A DNA stretch of 64,000 bases, from the NCBI GenBank assembly GCA_030267565.1, contig BRXU01000013.1:908001-972000 (forward strand), written 5' to 3'. Below the pieces are notes generated by a model. It did no database searches, was not told the DNA's origin, and worked only from the letters and a program-made list of their open reading frames with translations. This stretch comes from Pleodorina starrii (lineage: Eukaryota > Chlorophyta > Chlorophyceae > Chlamydomonadales > Volvocaceae). Of the stretch, positions 21,101-30,301 are shown in pieces (the first letter of the stretch is position 1; each line of letters opens with the position of its first letter). The position numbers and the translations under genes were made by a program.

Positions 21101-22762
21101 CGCCAGGGCATACAGCTGCGCGACACGGCCCCCCCTTGCGCCCCGCTGCTGGTGGTAAGAGAGGATGGTGTCCACCTGCCCAACAGTCCAGAGCAGGTCG
21201 GGGGGCGTCTCAGGGCCGGGTCCGAAGCTGGCGGCCTCCATTTGTAAATCTTGCCACCACGGCCGGCCCCCAACCCCGTTGGAGCCTGCCCTATCACGGG
21301 CGGTGGCAGTGTTGTCGCCGTGCGACTCCCGGCGCTCTTGCCCCCCTCCCGCGCCGTCGCGGGGGCGCTGGGTTGCGTGGGGAATGTACCCAATGGACCG
21401 CAGGGCGTGCAGCACGGCCTGCAGCTCATCGGCATCCCGCGCAGGCGGGCCCACCGGAGGACCCGTTCCGCGCGTCGCCGGCCTGGTGCCAATCGCGCCA
21501 CCAGGGTGCAGTCGGGCCATGAGCCTCTCTACATAATCCCGATCTGCCCCCTCCTGATCCTGATCCTCCTGCACGCTCGCATGCAGGCGCGCGCCCCCCT
21601 GCGCCACCTCTCGGTAACCCAGCACAGTCCTAACTATGCCCTCCGCCGGGCCCCCCGCAGGCAACTGCACGCGCGGGGCGTCAAAAACAAACCCCGGGCT
21701 GTCCCCTTGCAGGAGGTTCCCCCGTCCTACACCGCCGTTCCCCCGCAGCCCGGGCTCGGTCCCCAAGGGGCTCGAGCCCTCAAACCTCCACCCTGTGCGA
21801 CCATCTTCATCCGCCGTGTGGTAGACGGACAGGGGCGTGTAGGGCGGCACCGCGGTGGTCGGCGTGTCCTCGAGCGTGTGGTCCGGCACCAGCACGCGAC
21901 GGGCCCCTCCAGCGAGGGCGTGGCGGCGGGCGGGCAGCTGGTCCGGATCACAACCGGGGACGCCAGCGTGGGCGGCCGGTACCGCCGCGGCGCCCGGCGC
22001 TGCTGGAGCGCCCAGCGCCGCCGCGGCGCCCATAGCAAGCCCGTCCGCCAAGGCGGTGACGCCCGACACGCGTGCGGTGGCCGTATCCGCCGCGGTCCGT
22101 TCCGCAGCCGCGCGCGCCGCCGCGTCGGTGGCCGCGGCGTCCATCGCCGCTGCCACCGCCGCCGCGGCTCGCATGGTTGCAGCGTCGCGCTCCCCCGTCT
22201 CCGCTGCTATCTCCGGCTCCGCAGCTCCCACTGCCCGGGGGCGCCCGCCTGCCGCCTCGGCGGCGGCGGCGGGCACCTCCAAGGCCGTCAGAGCCTCAAA
22301 GCCGCCACCATAGGGGTTAAGAGCGGCAGCGGCCGCCATGAGCGGCCAGCCGCCCTCCAGAGGCCCCGGGGAGGGCAGGGGTGACGGGGGAGAACGTGGG
22401 CGAGGTGGTTGGGCGCCGTGGATGCTCCGGAGGCTGTGGAGAAAGAGGCGGGAGCCGGCGCCAGAAGGAGGCGACTGCTGACGAATGGGGGTGCCGCCGT
22501 TGGTTGGTTCAGGCAGGTGGCGGAGGCTGAGTGACGAGCTCGGGTTGGCCGTCACTAGAGAGGCCGGCGACTCGCGAGGGCTGAGGCCGCCCGCCAGGCG
22601 GGCCTGTGTGGCCCGGGCGTCTTGTGGCCCGACCCTGTTAAGCGCGCTAAGATGTCGCCGGTCGGCTGGCGACGCAGGCACGCGAGGTAGGAGCCCCGTC
22701 TCGCGCGGGGCGTCATACTCGTCGCCCACGTCAAAGTCGTCGGCGAGCTGGAAGGCTGACAT
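18095..22762 (-). CDS. Retrotransposon gag-protease polyprotein
   Basis: 1,555 codons. The first 700 residues are low-complexity Ala/Pro/Gly with little family signal. A capsid-like helical region runs from about residue 725 (GYEFDGKPQNYTAFKSKVEN) to 935. Gly-rich and Pro/Ala-rich linkers surround a Cys/His cluster (ICPEGRW...KTCRLHPF...HCRG, near 1,060-1,090) that may be an altered zinc knuckle. An aspartic protease follows with D-T-G at 1,406-1,408 (VLVDTGSAIIIV) and a second hydrophobic flap segment. The Gag part is unusually long because of the linkers. Start chosen as the first ATG after the 5' LTR, 225 bases inside it. Confidence 0.88.
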   Translation of the reverse strand: MSAFQLADDFDVGDEYDAPRETGLLPRVPASPADRRHLSALNRVGPQDARATQARLAGGLSPRESPASLVTANPSSSLSLRHLPEPTNGGTPIRQQSPPSGAGSRLFLHSLRSIHGAQPPRPRSPPSPLPSPGPLEGGWPLMAAAAALNPYGGGFEALTALEVPAAAAEAAGGRPRAVGAAEPEIAAETGERDAATMRAAAAVAAAMDAAATDAAARAAAERTAADTATARVSGVTALADGLAMGAAAALGAPAAPGAAAVPAAHAGVPGCDPDQLPARRHALAGGARRVLVPDHTLEDTPTTAVPPYTPLSVYHTADEDGRTGWRFEGSSPLGTEPGLRGNGGVGRGNLLQGDSPGFVFDAPRVQLPAGGPAEGIVRTVLGYREVAQGGARLHASVQEDQDQEGADRDYVERLMARLHPGGAIGTRPATRGTGPPVGPPARDADELQAVLHALRSIGYIPHATQRPRDGAGGGQERRESHGDNTATARDRAGSNGVGGRPWWQDLQMEAASFGPGPETPPDLLWTVGQVDTILSYHQQRGARGGRVAQLYALASLRTLPDTPTANHLVGLPLPTQADPAIWTISLMLSYVPHASSQQGCTEAELYWVELRHYLNRTYPPVPRRATLPAGAAGLGPPLAAPPPQAANATSPPGAPSTGGAPPTPPTPPPGPNPPPPPSPLPSPSGASPSVTPAVTTTPSDTSAGVQRRPGEIVALPQDDWEPAKPVQGQGYEFDGKPQNYTAFKSKVENYLVTALGPRSSARYKHADYKHVVTVLVSMFLKADSPPRRTYTQQRIGELLDDHFAEYTAAGGDAALYRGQAAPREGARNFVDFWLANVLQITAGNGAVIEQEYDAYVYPVGVDPNTAVTEFTSRFSLLPAETYAEPRKAQWFLRAAIRALAGYKQLKEAVLRLRTEDKFHLLTLRQAANIIGAMVGGSGLSGLQQRPPHTLKEEDDGVGGGSGGGTGGGGSATVGGGSGNNSSGGGGGGNGTGGGGGRKNHTVNALAPSGNRSKGNAPRAEHDQVTMAAAAAADRICPEGRWVAHQDKTCRLHPFLGSNHKQRHCRGSKQRIATDPAGLLAEMQAKVHEARQGRGLPADLTDKSVPALALAPSASQRQVDRMDAQLQQLHQLLAAQRIPSSAVSEAAAPLPVQMLAWRQQAAQAPPPPPQSVAPSAVSYHRHPATPQLQHPPASYAAPSTPPPPPPWPAAVAMPAAMPGPYDAAPHSSIALPFGTYAVCPVGATVAERMPPGFQQHNSHAPAKAPEKGPAAAPGSYDHTAVAVLPGPLTQAIQLLDNARNCLVQMQSSALAAVKPAPPPLAAAQAAPPAAALASPAAALPPSPSASALVALATPAAALAMTDASLHPANTALSDHDDLARPLPYLQQTWPAESLLVGGELVRDVLVDTGSAIIIVAQRLADRLQLRCQPRPEYTVTTAAGRSTLLGEVCGGLTLTFGAGAGQGHTIWLPAMLAADSGAEAYELLLGMRALQPLQSRLDLREGREKLEMWPPGHGYLGIPIIIRWPSLGGGVAPLAASTAAPTLPQPPPLAGGGGSL

Positions 22763-22986
22763 TGCGTCCTCTAAAGCCTCCAGCGTGTTGGGCGCCTCGT
22801 GGCGCGAGGACCTGGCCTAGGTCCTGAGCTGCTCCGTGGCAGCGATGTGGCAGCGCTCGCGGCTACCCTCCAAACGGCGTGCGTGCCGTTGGAAATTAAC
22901 ACCTTAACCGTGGTCTGCAGACCTCAGCTAGGTGCCGAAGCCCGAAAGCCGCTCGCGGACGTCCGCAACGGCTTGGCTTCGCTTGG

Positions 22987-23520
22987 TGTGGGCTCGCGCG
23001 GGGCGTGCGCGACAGCAGCTGGACTGCAGCCGGGCTCACTGCATCCAGTACTGGCCCCGAGGCCTGACCGCTGGGGCGAGGCCGCGCTCCTTCTTCCTAG
23101 CGTGAGGTCCGAGCTCGGCGCCTACGTGCGCGCGAGCAACAGTGCTGCTGAGCTGACTACTATAATGCACAAGCGATAAGGCAGCCAGCCAGGTTGATCA
23201 GGCCCGGCCGGCGCCACGCTAGTGCATGTGAGACACCATTGTGGCGGCTTGGGCTAACGCCACAGCGAGAGTCGCTGCTGGGGATCTGATTGTGTGTTAC
23301 AATATCATATATCCTTCGGCATCGTAATGACCAAGCGAAGCGCTTCCAGCAGGAAGCGCTCGCGCCTAGGTAGGAGCTCGTTTGGACGAGCAGTACGACC
23401 GTAATATCTCCCATAAGATGGAGATACGTCCAGATACGCTCGAGGGTCCTTCCTAGCGTCTCTCCGCGCCCTCACCGGGCATTTGTCCCGGAAATGTACC
23501 GACACCAACGGTGCACGACA
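22987..23520 (-). repeat. LTR (5' LTR of the minus-strand element)
   Basis: Same length and, as read, same bases as 11,233-11,766. Transcription of the element should start in this copy and run leftwards. The inside border is 22,986 (plus-strand CTTGG), the outside border 23,521 (CCATG). Confidence 0.95.
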
Positions 23521-24216
23521 CCATGACGCCATCTACGCCGGCCCCGCGCCGTAATCTCGCCCAACTCACGTACCAACCAACTCCCAACGACCAAACAACG
23601 AATCCGTTACGGTCCGTCACGCTCCCAAGTCCCAACAATTCACACATGGCCTAGCATAACAAGGAGCATCACCTCTCATTCTCTCGGGCAACATACAGCT
23701 CCGCCTTTTATAGTTTGGGCTTCAGCCGAAGCCGTATTTCGTGCGTTTCGCATCGGTGATCCTTTTGGGTCCACTAAAACCGGCTCCATCAATAGCCGCC
23801 CTAGCCAGATCCGAGCTGCTTGTGAGTCACTTGGGAGCGAGGCCGATACATCGCGATGCAATAATAGAAATAACTACTGCAACCCAGCAGCAGCAGGCCA
23901 GCAGCAGTGCCAATCATCATTGCGTCGTCGCTCAACAGCGCTCATCATGACTAATCGCTAACATTGCAGCTAAACCGCTCACACACAGCCCGGCGCCCCT
24001 CCCGCGCCTCCGCCCCTCGATCGCCCGCGATCCCTCCGCTGCAGATCTTCTTTCTGAACCCTCCCCCGCGCCCTTTCCTCTCGCACATACACACACATCC
24101 CCCCCGGCCTTCTGTTACTTTTACCGTTTACGGGCTCCGGCCTATACGTGGACAACCCCCTACACACAGCCACACACATGCACACACAGCCAATGATACA
24201 CGCCCTCAGGGAACCC
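23521..24216. other. Intergenic region and photolyase 3' UTR
   Basis: No gene recognised. Includes CAG/CAA-rich and CA-rich simple sequence at 23,880-23,940 and 24,080-24,195. No TGTAA signal for the photolyase was found on the minus strand within this stretch, so its 3' end is not fixed. Confidence 0.5.
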
Positions 24217-27200
24217 TCACAACGCAGCGGCCTTTCGCTTCCCCCCGGACGTCAGTGCCTTGCCCGCCGCCTTGCCCGCCGCCTTTCCAGTGGGGCTCAA
24301 ACCCGAACCCCCGGCCTCCGCCTCCGCCTCCGCCGCAGCCAGCCCCGTCCCCTCGGCCGCCGCCGCGGCAGCGCTGCTGGGCCCCGCGCCGGCGGCGGCC
24401 GCTGCCGGCGCCGTCGCCGCCGCCGCCGCCTTGGCCTTCGCGGTCCGCTGCTTCGCCTTGGCCTCCCCTACCAGACGGTCCACATAGGCGCAATAGGCCT
24501 TGATGTCGAACTTGCGTTTGCAGCCGTTGTAGTTCATGTAGCGGATCTTGCCAAAGATGGGCCGCTCGGTCCAGCCCTGAGGGACGGGCGCAGCGGGCGG
24601 GGAGGATGGGGCGAGAAAAGGGATACCGGCGGGGGAGCCGGCGGGAGAAGGGACCCAGTGGGCTTACGATTTCTAGTCGCCGCTCAGTCGAGCTCCGAGC
24701 GAGCGGCAGAATGGTTTTAGAGTTTTTATAGGGTTTTTAGGGTTTGAAGAATGCATTGAGTTTTGTCTGGTATTCACTTGGTTGTAACAAGCGGCCCCCG
24801 AAGATACCCATAAACCCCGGCGGGCGGGCGGGCGGGCGGGGAGGAGGTTTTGGGGTCAAGGAAAATCGGCACCGCATGGCTTGGAGTGAAGCTCCGTGAG
24901 ATTTCCAGTAAGGCCTACGTGGGACGTCATGTCCTAAAGAGGCGTCGGCCAACGACTCCGTCTGCCTAATCAAGCAACAAGCGCAACCAAACTTGATGGG
25001 GTAGGTTGGACCTGGTTGAGGCGCATACAGGCGTTGCGCGTCAACGCCGGGAGTACGGGGTTTGGGGCAGGAAAGGGTATGGTGGTGGTGGTGGTGGTGG
25101 TGATGGTGGTGCATGCAGCGCGCACGCGCGCGCGTTCTGCGCCGGGCATGCATCTTCGACCCGGTCGTACATTGTCGTACCATGTCGTGGATGCCTGCCA
25201 TGCTCCACATGACGCCGACGTAGCCGGAGGGGTCGCGACCGTCCAGCTCGTAATGGTCGTTCAGGTAGATGGCGATCTGGGGCCGTGGGAAGAGCAGGTC
25301 AGTGGAGGGCCGTCGATCGAGGGCCGTCGAGGGCAGTTGAAAGGCAGGGCCGTGGAGGGTGATTGGAGGGCAGGGCTGGGCAAGGGAGGGCAGGGCTGGG
25401 CAAGGGAGGGCAGGGCTGGGCAGGGCAGGGCAGGGCTGGGCAGTGGAGGGCAGTGGAGGGCGGGGTGCAAGGGCAGGACGGTGGACCGGGCCGTGGAGTG
25501 CACCAACGCCACCCACCCACCCACCCACCCACCAACGGGCTCACCCACCTCGATGGCCTCCTCCGGCCCCCGCGTCCACTCCAGGATCTTCTTGGCCCAA
25601 TACATGCGCATGTAGCCGTGCATCTTACCCACGTGCACCATCTCCAGCTGGCAGGCGTTCCACAGCTCGTCGTGCGTGCGACCCGCCTCCAACTGCTCCC
25701 TGCGGACTCAGAGGTAGGGTGGAGGTAGGGTCGAGGTATGTAACACACGCACGGGGAAAAAAGGTTGGCGTGAGGAGAGGAAATAAATCAAAAAACGATA
25801 CACACCGGTACCTACCTACCAAACCAGACACGTCCAGCAAACCGGTCTCCAGACTGCCCGCCGCCGTCTCGTCTCCGTTCCTTCGCCGCGGTGCCACTTT
25901 TTTTCACACCCCCCGAGACCGTGCCTTCCTTTCCCCTTCCCCTTCCCCTTCCGTCCCCCCCAAAAAGCCACCCCACCCCACCCCACCGGCTGTACAGGTG
26001 CTCCCGCTTGTCCGTTCGGTGCTTCTCCAGCGACTCCTTGGCCCACTCCGCCGCGCAGCTCAGCGAATCGTAGTTGGGCGTGTAGTGGCAAAAGTTGTCC
26101 GACAGCTCCCGCCGCACCACCAGCTCCTCCAGAAACGACTCCACGGCGGCCTTGTACCTGAGAGCAAAACGGGGTTTGTTTGCGGCCGGCCTGTCACGGG
26201 TGGGTGGGCAAGGCCCTCTGTGGGAGCCCTCTGTGGGGTCCCCATGACGACCCAGCCCGGATCGGCGGTCGGGTGTGGTCTCTTTTTGTGGCCACATCGG
26301 CCCCAACGGGCCCCGAAACCCACAACGGAAGGGCGTGAGCTGCAGATACACACGCAACGTCGAGCGATGTTTGTGTGTCTGTCCGTGGGGAGTCCGGAAA
26401 GCTCCTTCCGCCGACATCCCTCTACCACCGTCTCCTTCCCTTCCTCCCCCTCCCCCTCCTTCCCTTCCCTCTCATGTCCTCCTTTCCATCGCACCCCCTT
26501 GCCTCCCTCGCCTCTCACTTTGCCCGGTGCTTGGCCGCCTCTAGCGCCGCCCGCTGTGGCGCCAGTTGGCCGAAATGGAGCCAGGGGGAGAGGTTGGAGA
26601 GCGCGCGGGGGGTGGCGGGGTCGTTGCGCTTGGTGTCGTACAGGCTCAGGCGGGAGGCAGTCAGGAAGCCCCCCGGGCCCTGCAGCGCCTGCAGCCCGGC
26701 ATCCTCGCCTGAGGTCGGGGTTGAGGATGTGTGTGGCGGAGCGGTGAGGTGATGTTTGCTTGAGGAGTGTGAGCTCGATGCATGGGGGAGGAGGGGTAAA
26801 AAGAAAATACCACAGCGGAGAAGGAGACGGGAAGGAGGGGGAGGTCTTCGAGGAGAGGCTGGGTGGCGGAGTCAGCGGGGCAATGGGGTGGGAGGCGGGT
26901 TGCATTGTTGGGTGTACAATGCGGGCGACCACCGCACTGGACCCCCAGGGCCCTACGAGCCCGACACGGAGGGAGGCGGCGATCGCTTACAAACGGCGCA
27001 ACTCCATCGGCTTCCAAACCCTCCATCATTGTAGTACTGGATATCCCGAGGCCCCGCGCCCTCCGCTCGAATCCTCCGCCCAAGCCGAAACCGTGAAACC
27101 GCGGAAGCCTCAGCGCCCGGCTTCTTACAGCACCACACACGGGCCGCACGAGTCCCTCTCCGCACCGCCTGCTCGCCCCCGGGTGTGTGTATGTGGTGCT

Positions 27201-29828
27201 GGTAACTGCCGCCGAGCCAGCCACCCGACGCACCTGGCTGGCACCAGTCCACCTCCGGCACGGCCGACCCGCGGGTCAGTACCTCCTCCAGTAGTGCCTC
27301 CCACTCCACGGGCTCCGGCTTCACCTCGTGGCTCCAGGGGGGCAGCTGCGGCACCTGCAAAGACACACACACACACAGCAGCCACCACATCACACAGCGG
27401 AGGAAACAGAGCCACCCCTCACTTCATAACTTTGGGTTTTCTTCGGGTCCGGCACCGCTGAATTGCCCGACCCCTCAACCCGAAGACCAGAGAGACACCT
27501 GGACCGGCCAGGCCAAAGCGGGTGGTGGGCGACAGACAACGAAACCCCTTCAACAGTCTAAGACCGGCCGCAATGGATACATCCCAGCGATCCAACCCAT
27601 AACCCACCCGATCCCAATCCCGATCCCCACATATACACACGCCAGTGCCGTGAACGTCCCCCGGGGCCGGCTACGCTAGCCTCAGTTACCCCACCACCAC
27701 CACCCCTCATCCCCCCTCACCTCACCTCTGGAAAGTCCCTGAGGAACTCCGGCAAGTGTTTGTGGATCTTGGGCCGCAGCGTGCGCGCCCCCACCTCCCG
27801 CTTGTCGCTGGCCACCCACACCGGCACCACATTGTGTGAGTCCACCTCGTGGACTGGAACCGACACGGCGGCACACACCTGGGGGGGGAGGGGGGCGGGG
27901 AGGGGAGAGATATGCTCCTTTATATAACAATGAGTCACTGCGGACGTTGTTCATCAAGCTGCTGCAGGGAGGGGGGCGGGGAGGGGGGACGATGTAAGCA
28001 GCAAAGGCTTATCCCGCGGAGGAGCCAGGCTTACAGACGACCGGGGGGGCGGAGGGGAGAGCGGAGGGAAGGCAGAGGGCAGAGGGAAGGCAGGGGGGGG
28101 CTAGGCGGCAGGCTGAGACGATGCGGACAACGGCGGGACAATGCCGGGCTGCTGACAGCTGCCGCTGGTTCCCGGGCCCCTGGACCGCAGAGTCCGAAGG
28201 AGGTCCAACCCCCACCCTAGGCCCCCACCTACATGGCTCCCCCACCCTACCCTACCCCACCAGCGACCCCCACCTGCTCCCTCCACTGTCGGCCCAAGCG
28301 AAGCGGCGAGTAGTCCGTCACCAGCAGACCAGCTCCCAACCGAGACACCAAATCAGGCAACGTCTGCACCGGGTCGCCCTGGCAGGGGCGGGAGGGACGC
28401 AGAGGGGCGGTCGAAAGAAGTTCGCTGACAGAGGGGAGGTGCCCGCTGCCCGGCGCCCCGCGCTCCCAAGCCTCGGCCGTCCCCCGCCTCCCTCCCGAGC
28501 CCCAGTGATGTGCGCGCTCCACTCCTCCGCAGGAATTTTCCTTCCTCCGCGCAATGCCCTCCCATCTCCCTCCCTGCTCCGCACCTGTAGTAGGAAGAAC
28601 GCAATCCCCTTGGCCTCCAGTTTGGGTTGCAATTGCCGCAGCCCGCGCAACATGAACCCAAACTGCCGCGCGCCGGCCCCCAGAAAGGCGGGAACCTGGC
28701 GGGTAGGCGGGGACGCGGCCGCGACATGGGGCGGAGTTGGGCCACGACATAGGGCATGGGTCGGCCACGGCACGTCATGGCAGTGCAACCAGCAGCAGGG
28801 CAGGTTGACGCCAGTGGAGGGGCGGGGCGACGGACGTGTCATCGTGTCCGCGGAGCCCGCTGCTCTGTCGGACAGCTTAGCGTTGCCAGACGGGGCGGAA
28901 GACCACACCCGACAGAGCAGAGCGGGTCAGACCAATCAATCAGATGCGGGTGCGGAGATGCGGGTGGGAGCTGGGAGCTGGGAGATGCCAGATGCGGGTG
29001 CGGAGATGCCCGGAGATGCGGGTGAGAGCTGGGAGGACGGGGCGGTCGTCGCGTGTCCGCTGTTCCCGACGTCCGCTTGCGCGGGGGCCGCAGTGCCAAT
29101 CCCAAACCGCTCCATCGCGCCCCATCCGTACTCCCGATGCACGACCGCCATGACGCATGCGGCGGTCATCCCGGGAAAAGCACAAATGCATAGGGCCCTG
29201 ATGCGGCGGTCATCACGGGTGGTCAGGGCCCTATGCATTTGCTTTTCCTGTACGGCTGTGCTTGTCGTACCAGGTTGAACGCCACGGCGACTTGCGGACC
29301 GCTCCCATCACTACCGCTGCTGCCGCCCGCGGCGGATTGCTGCTGCTGCTGCTGCGCCACCTCAATGGCGTGCAACAGCGCCCAGTTGTCGTTCATACGC
29401 TGGTCGCGGGACATCCTGGGTGGCGAGGGGTGGGGGAGGCAAGGGGAACCGGATGAAATCAAAGGCGAATGCGGCAAAGTCGGGAAGAAGAAAAGTCAGA
29501 GCGTGCGAGGAGCTTCGCCAGGGATTGGGATACGGAATGAAGGTGCACGAGTGACTGCTAACGTCAAAAAGAGCTTTTTCTGTGTTGCAGTGCAAGGAAT
29601 TCGGGGGAGCCGAGTGTGCACGAGTGTGGTGATCAAGCCAGAGGCCGAGGCGACCGTCGGTGCTCACCATAGCACGACGGGGCCACTGCCGACGGTTCCG
29701 GCCTTCAGCACGCGCACGCGCTTTGGGTTGACGAGGGTTCCGCCAGCGGGAGAGGTTGCGGGCTTTTTGGTGGAAGGGCCGGCGCCGGGAGACGAGGGCT
29801 CTGACTCGGCCTTACGCTTGCTGGACAT
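24217..29828 (-). CDS. PHR2: Class II CPD photolyase (deoxyribodipyrimidine photolyase)
   Basis: FAD-dependent enzyme that splits cyclobutane pyrimidine dimers with blue light. Eleven exons, all phases consistent: 29828-29668, 29415-29271, 28695-28585, 28378-28274, 27878-27726, 27354-27234, 26708-26519, 26157-25987, 25699-25549, 25276-25181, 24576-24217; 588 codons. Class II hallmarks in order: [134 protein letters not shown]. Exon 2 carries a short polyglutamine. A roughly 75-residue Ala/Lys-rich tail ending GGKRKAAAL extends past the usual C-terminus and looks nuclear-localising. An upstream in-frame ATG at 29,861 would add MVFRRGVAAAA, possibly the start of an organelle-targeting form. The symbol follows the Chlamydomonas gene of this class. 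Confidence 0.93.
24722..24748 (+). repeat. Degenerate telomere-like TTTTAGGG words
   Basis: TTTTTATAGGGTTTTTAGGG resembles two imperfect units of the volvocine telomere repeat TTTTAGGG, inside the last photolyase intron. Two units are too few to claim more than resemblance. Confidence 0.3.
25355..25465. repeat. G-rich tandem repeat in photolyase intron 9
   Basis: Imperfect copies of GGAGGGCAGGGCTGGGCAA. It lies in the intron between exons 9 and 10 and is strongly purine-skewed on the plus strand. Confidence 0.75.
29174..29248. repeat. Foldback repeat in photolyase intron 2
   Basis: Arms at 29,174-29,201 and 29,223-29,248 are inverted copies (GCATAGGGCCCTGA core, GGAAAAGC outer end) with a 2-base indel and a 21-base loop. 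A TGCGGCGGTCATC word occurs directly repeated at 29,158 and 29,202. It starts about 20 bases past the 5' splice site. Confidence 0.8.
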
Positions 29829-30301
29829 GGCTGCAGCCGCGACGCCCCGACGGAAAACCACAACCGCGGAGCACGAGCGCGGTACAGGCGCTGATGAAGA
29901 AAAGAAGCGCAGCGCCAGTGTGCGGTCGGTAGGGGCGCCGGTGCAAGCGCGGGAAGTTCGTTTTGTATGTGTGGTCGTGCGTCGCTCGGCGGTTTAGCGC
30001 GGCAATTTCAGCTAGAAATGAGGCGTATGCCGGCAGACAATTTTAATAAAATTTGCCAATTGTGAGCGGCCAGACAAGCTTGGGCAAGTCATTCGGGGGG
30101 CCAGTACGAGCTCGTCCCACCGTTGCTGTTGGTTGCGAATAACGTTGTGGGTTCTGCTTTTCCCTCAGCAGCAGCCAACTTATAGTAGTGTCCAAGTGTT
30201 GTGAAATATAGTTCGTTTCTGCCTTCATTTACACCTTCCTATCCATTACAACTCCTGACAGTTTATCGTAGCGTAGAGAGCGTTCTAGCGCACTTGTAAA
30301 A
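29829..30301. promoter_or_regulatory. Divergent promoter region, photolyase / nucleostemin
   Basis: 473 bases separate the two start codons, so both promoters and both 5' UTRs must share it. The photolyase-proximal half is GC-rich; the half next to the nucleostemin gene is AT-rich (around 30,020-30,060 and 30,180-30,260). No certain TATA box was identified. Confidence 0.6.

Larger units (their letters stand above)
11233..23520 (-). mobile_element. Ty3/gypsy-like LTR retrotransposon, 12.3 kb
   Basis: Two 534-bp direct LTRs, identical as far as read by eye, bound a minus-strand coding region: gag-protease, a -1 frameshift, RT/RNase H, a methyltransferase-like region, and integrase with a PHD finger. 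RT-RNase H before integrase is the Ty3/gypsy order. LTRs start TGT and end ACA. The immediate flanks (TAGGT on the left, CCATG on the right) do not form a target-site duplication, and no clear tRNA-type primer site (TGG...) follows the 5' LTR: the minus strand reads CCAAGCGAAGCC there. Identical LTRs argue for recent insertion or a recent exchange between copies. Two frame breaks in pol lie at G homopolymers. Confidence 0.93.

Noticed and set aside
21251..22384. 377-codon plus-strand frame over gag
   Set aside because: Antisense to the low-complexity gag N-terminus; no recognisable protein.
28121..29278. 385-codon plus-strand frame across photolyase introns and exons
   Set aside because: Antisense to well-supported photolyase exons 2-4.
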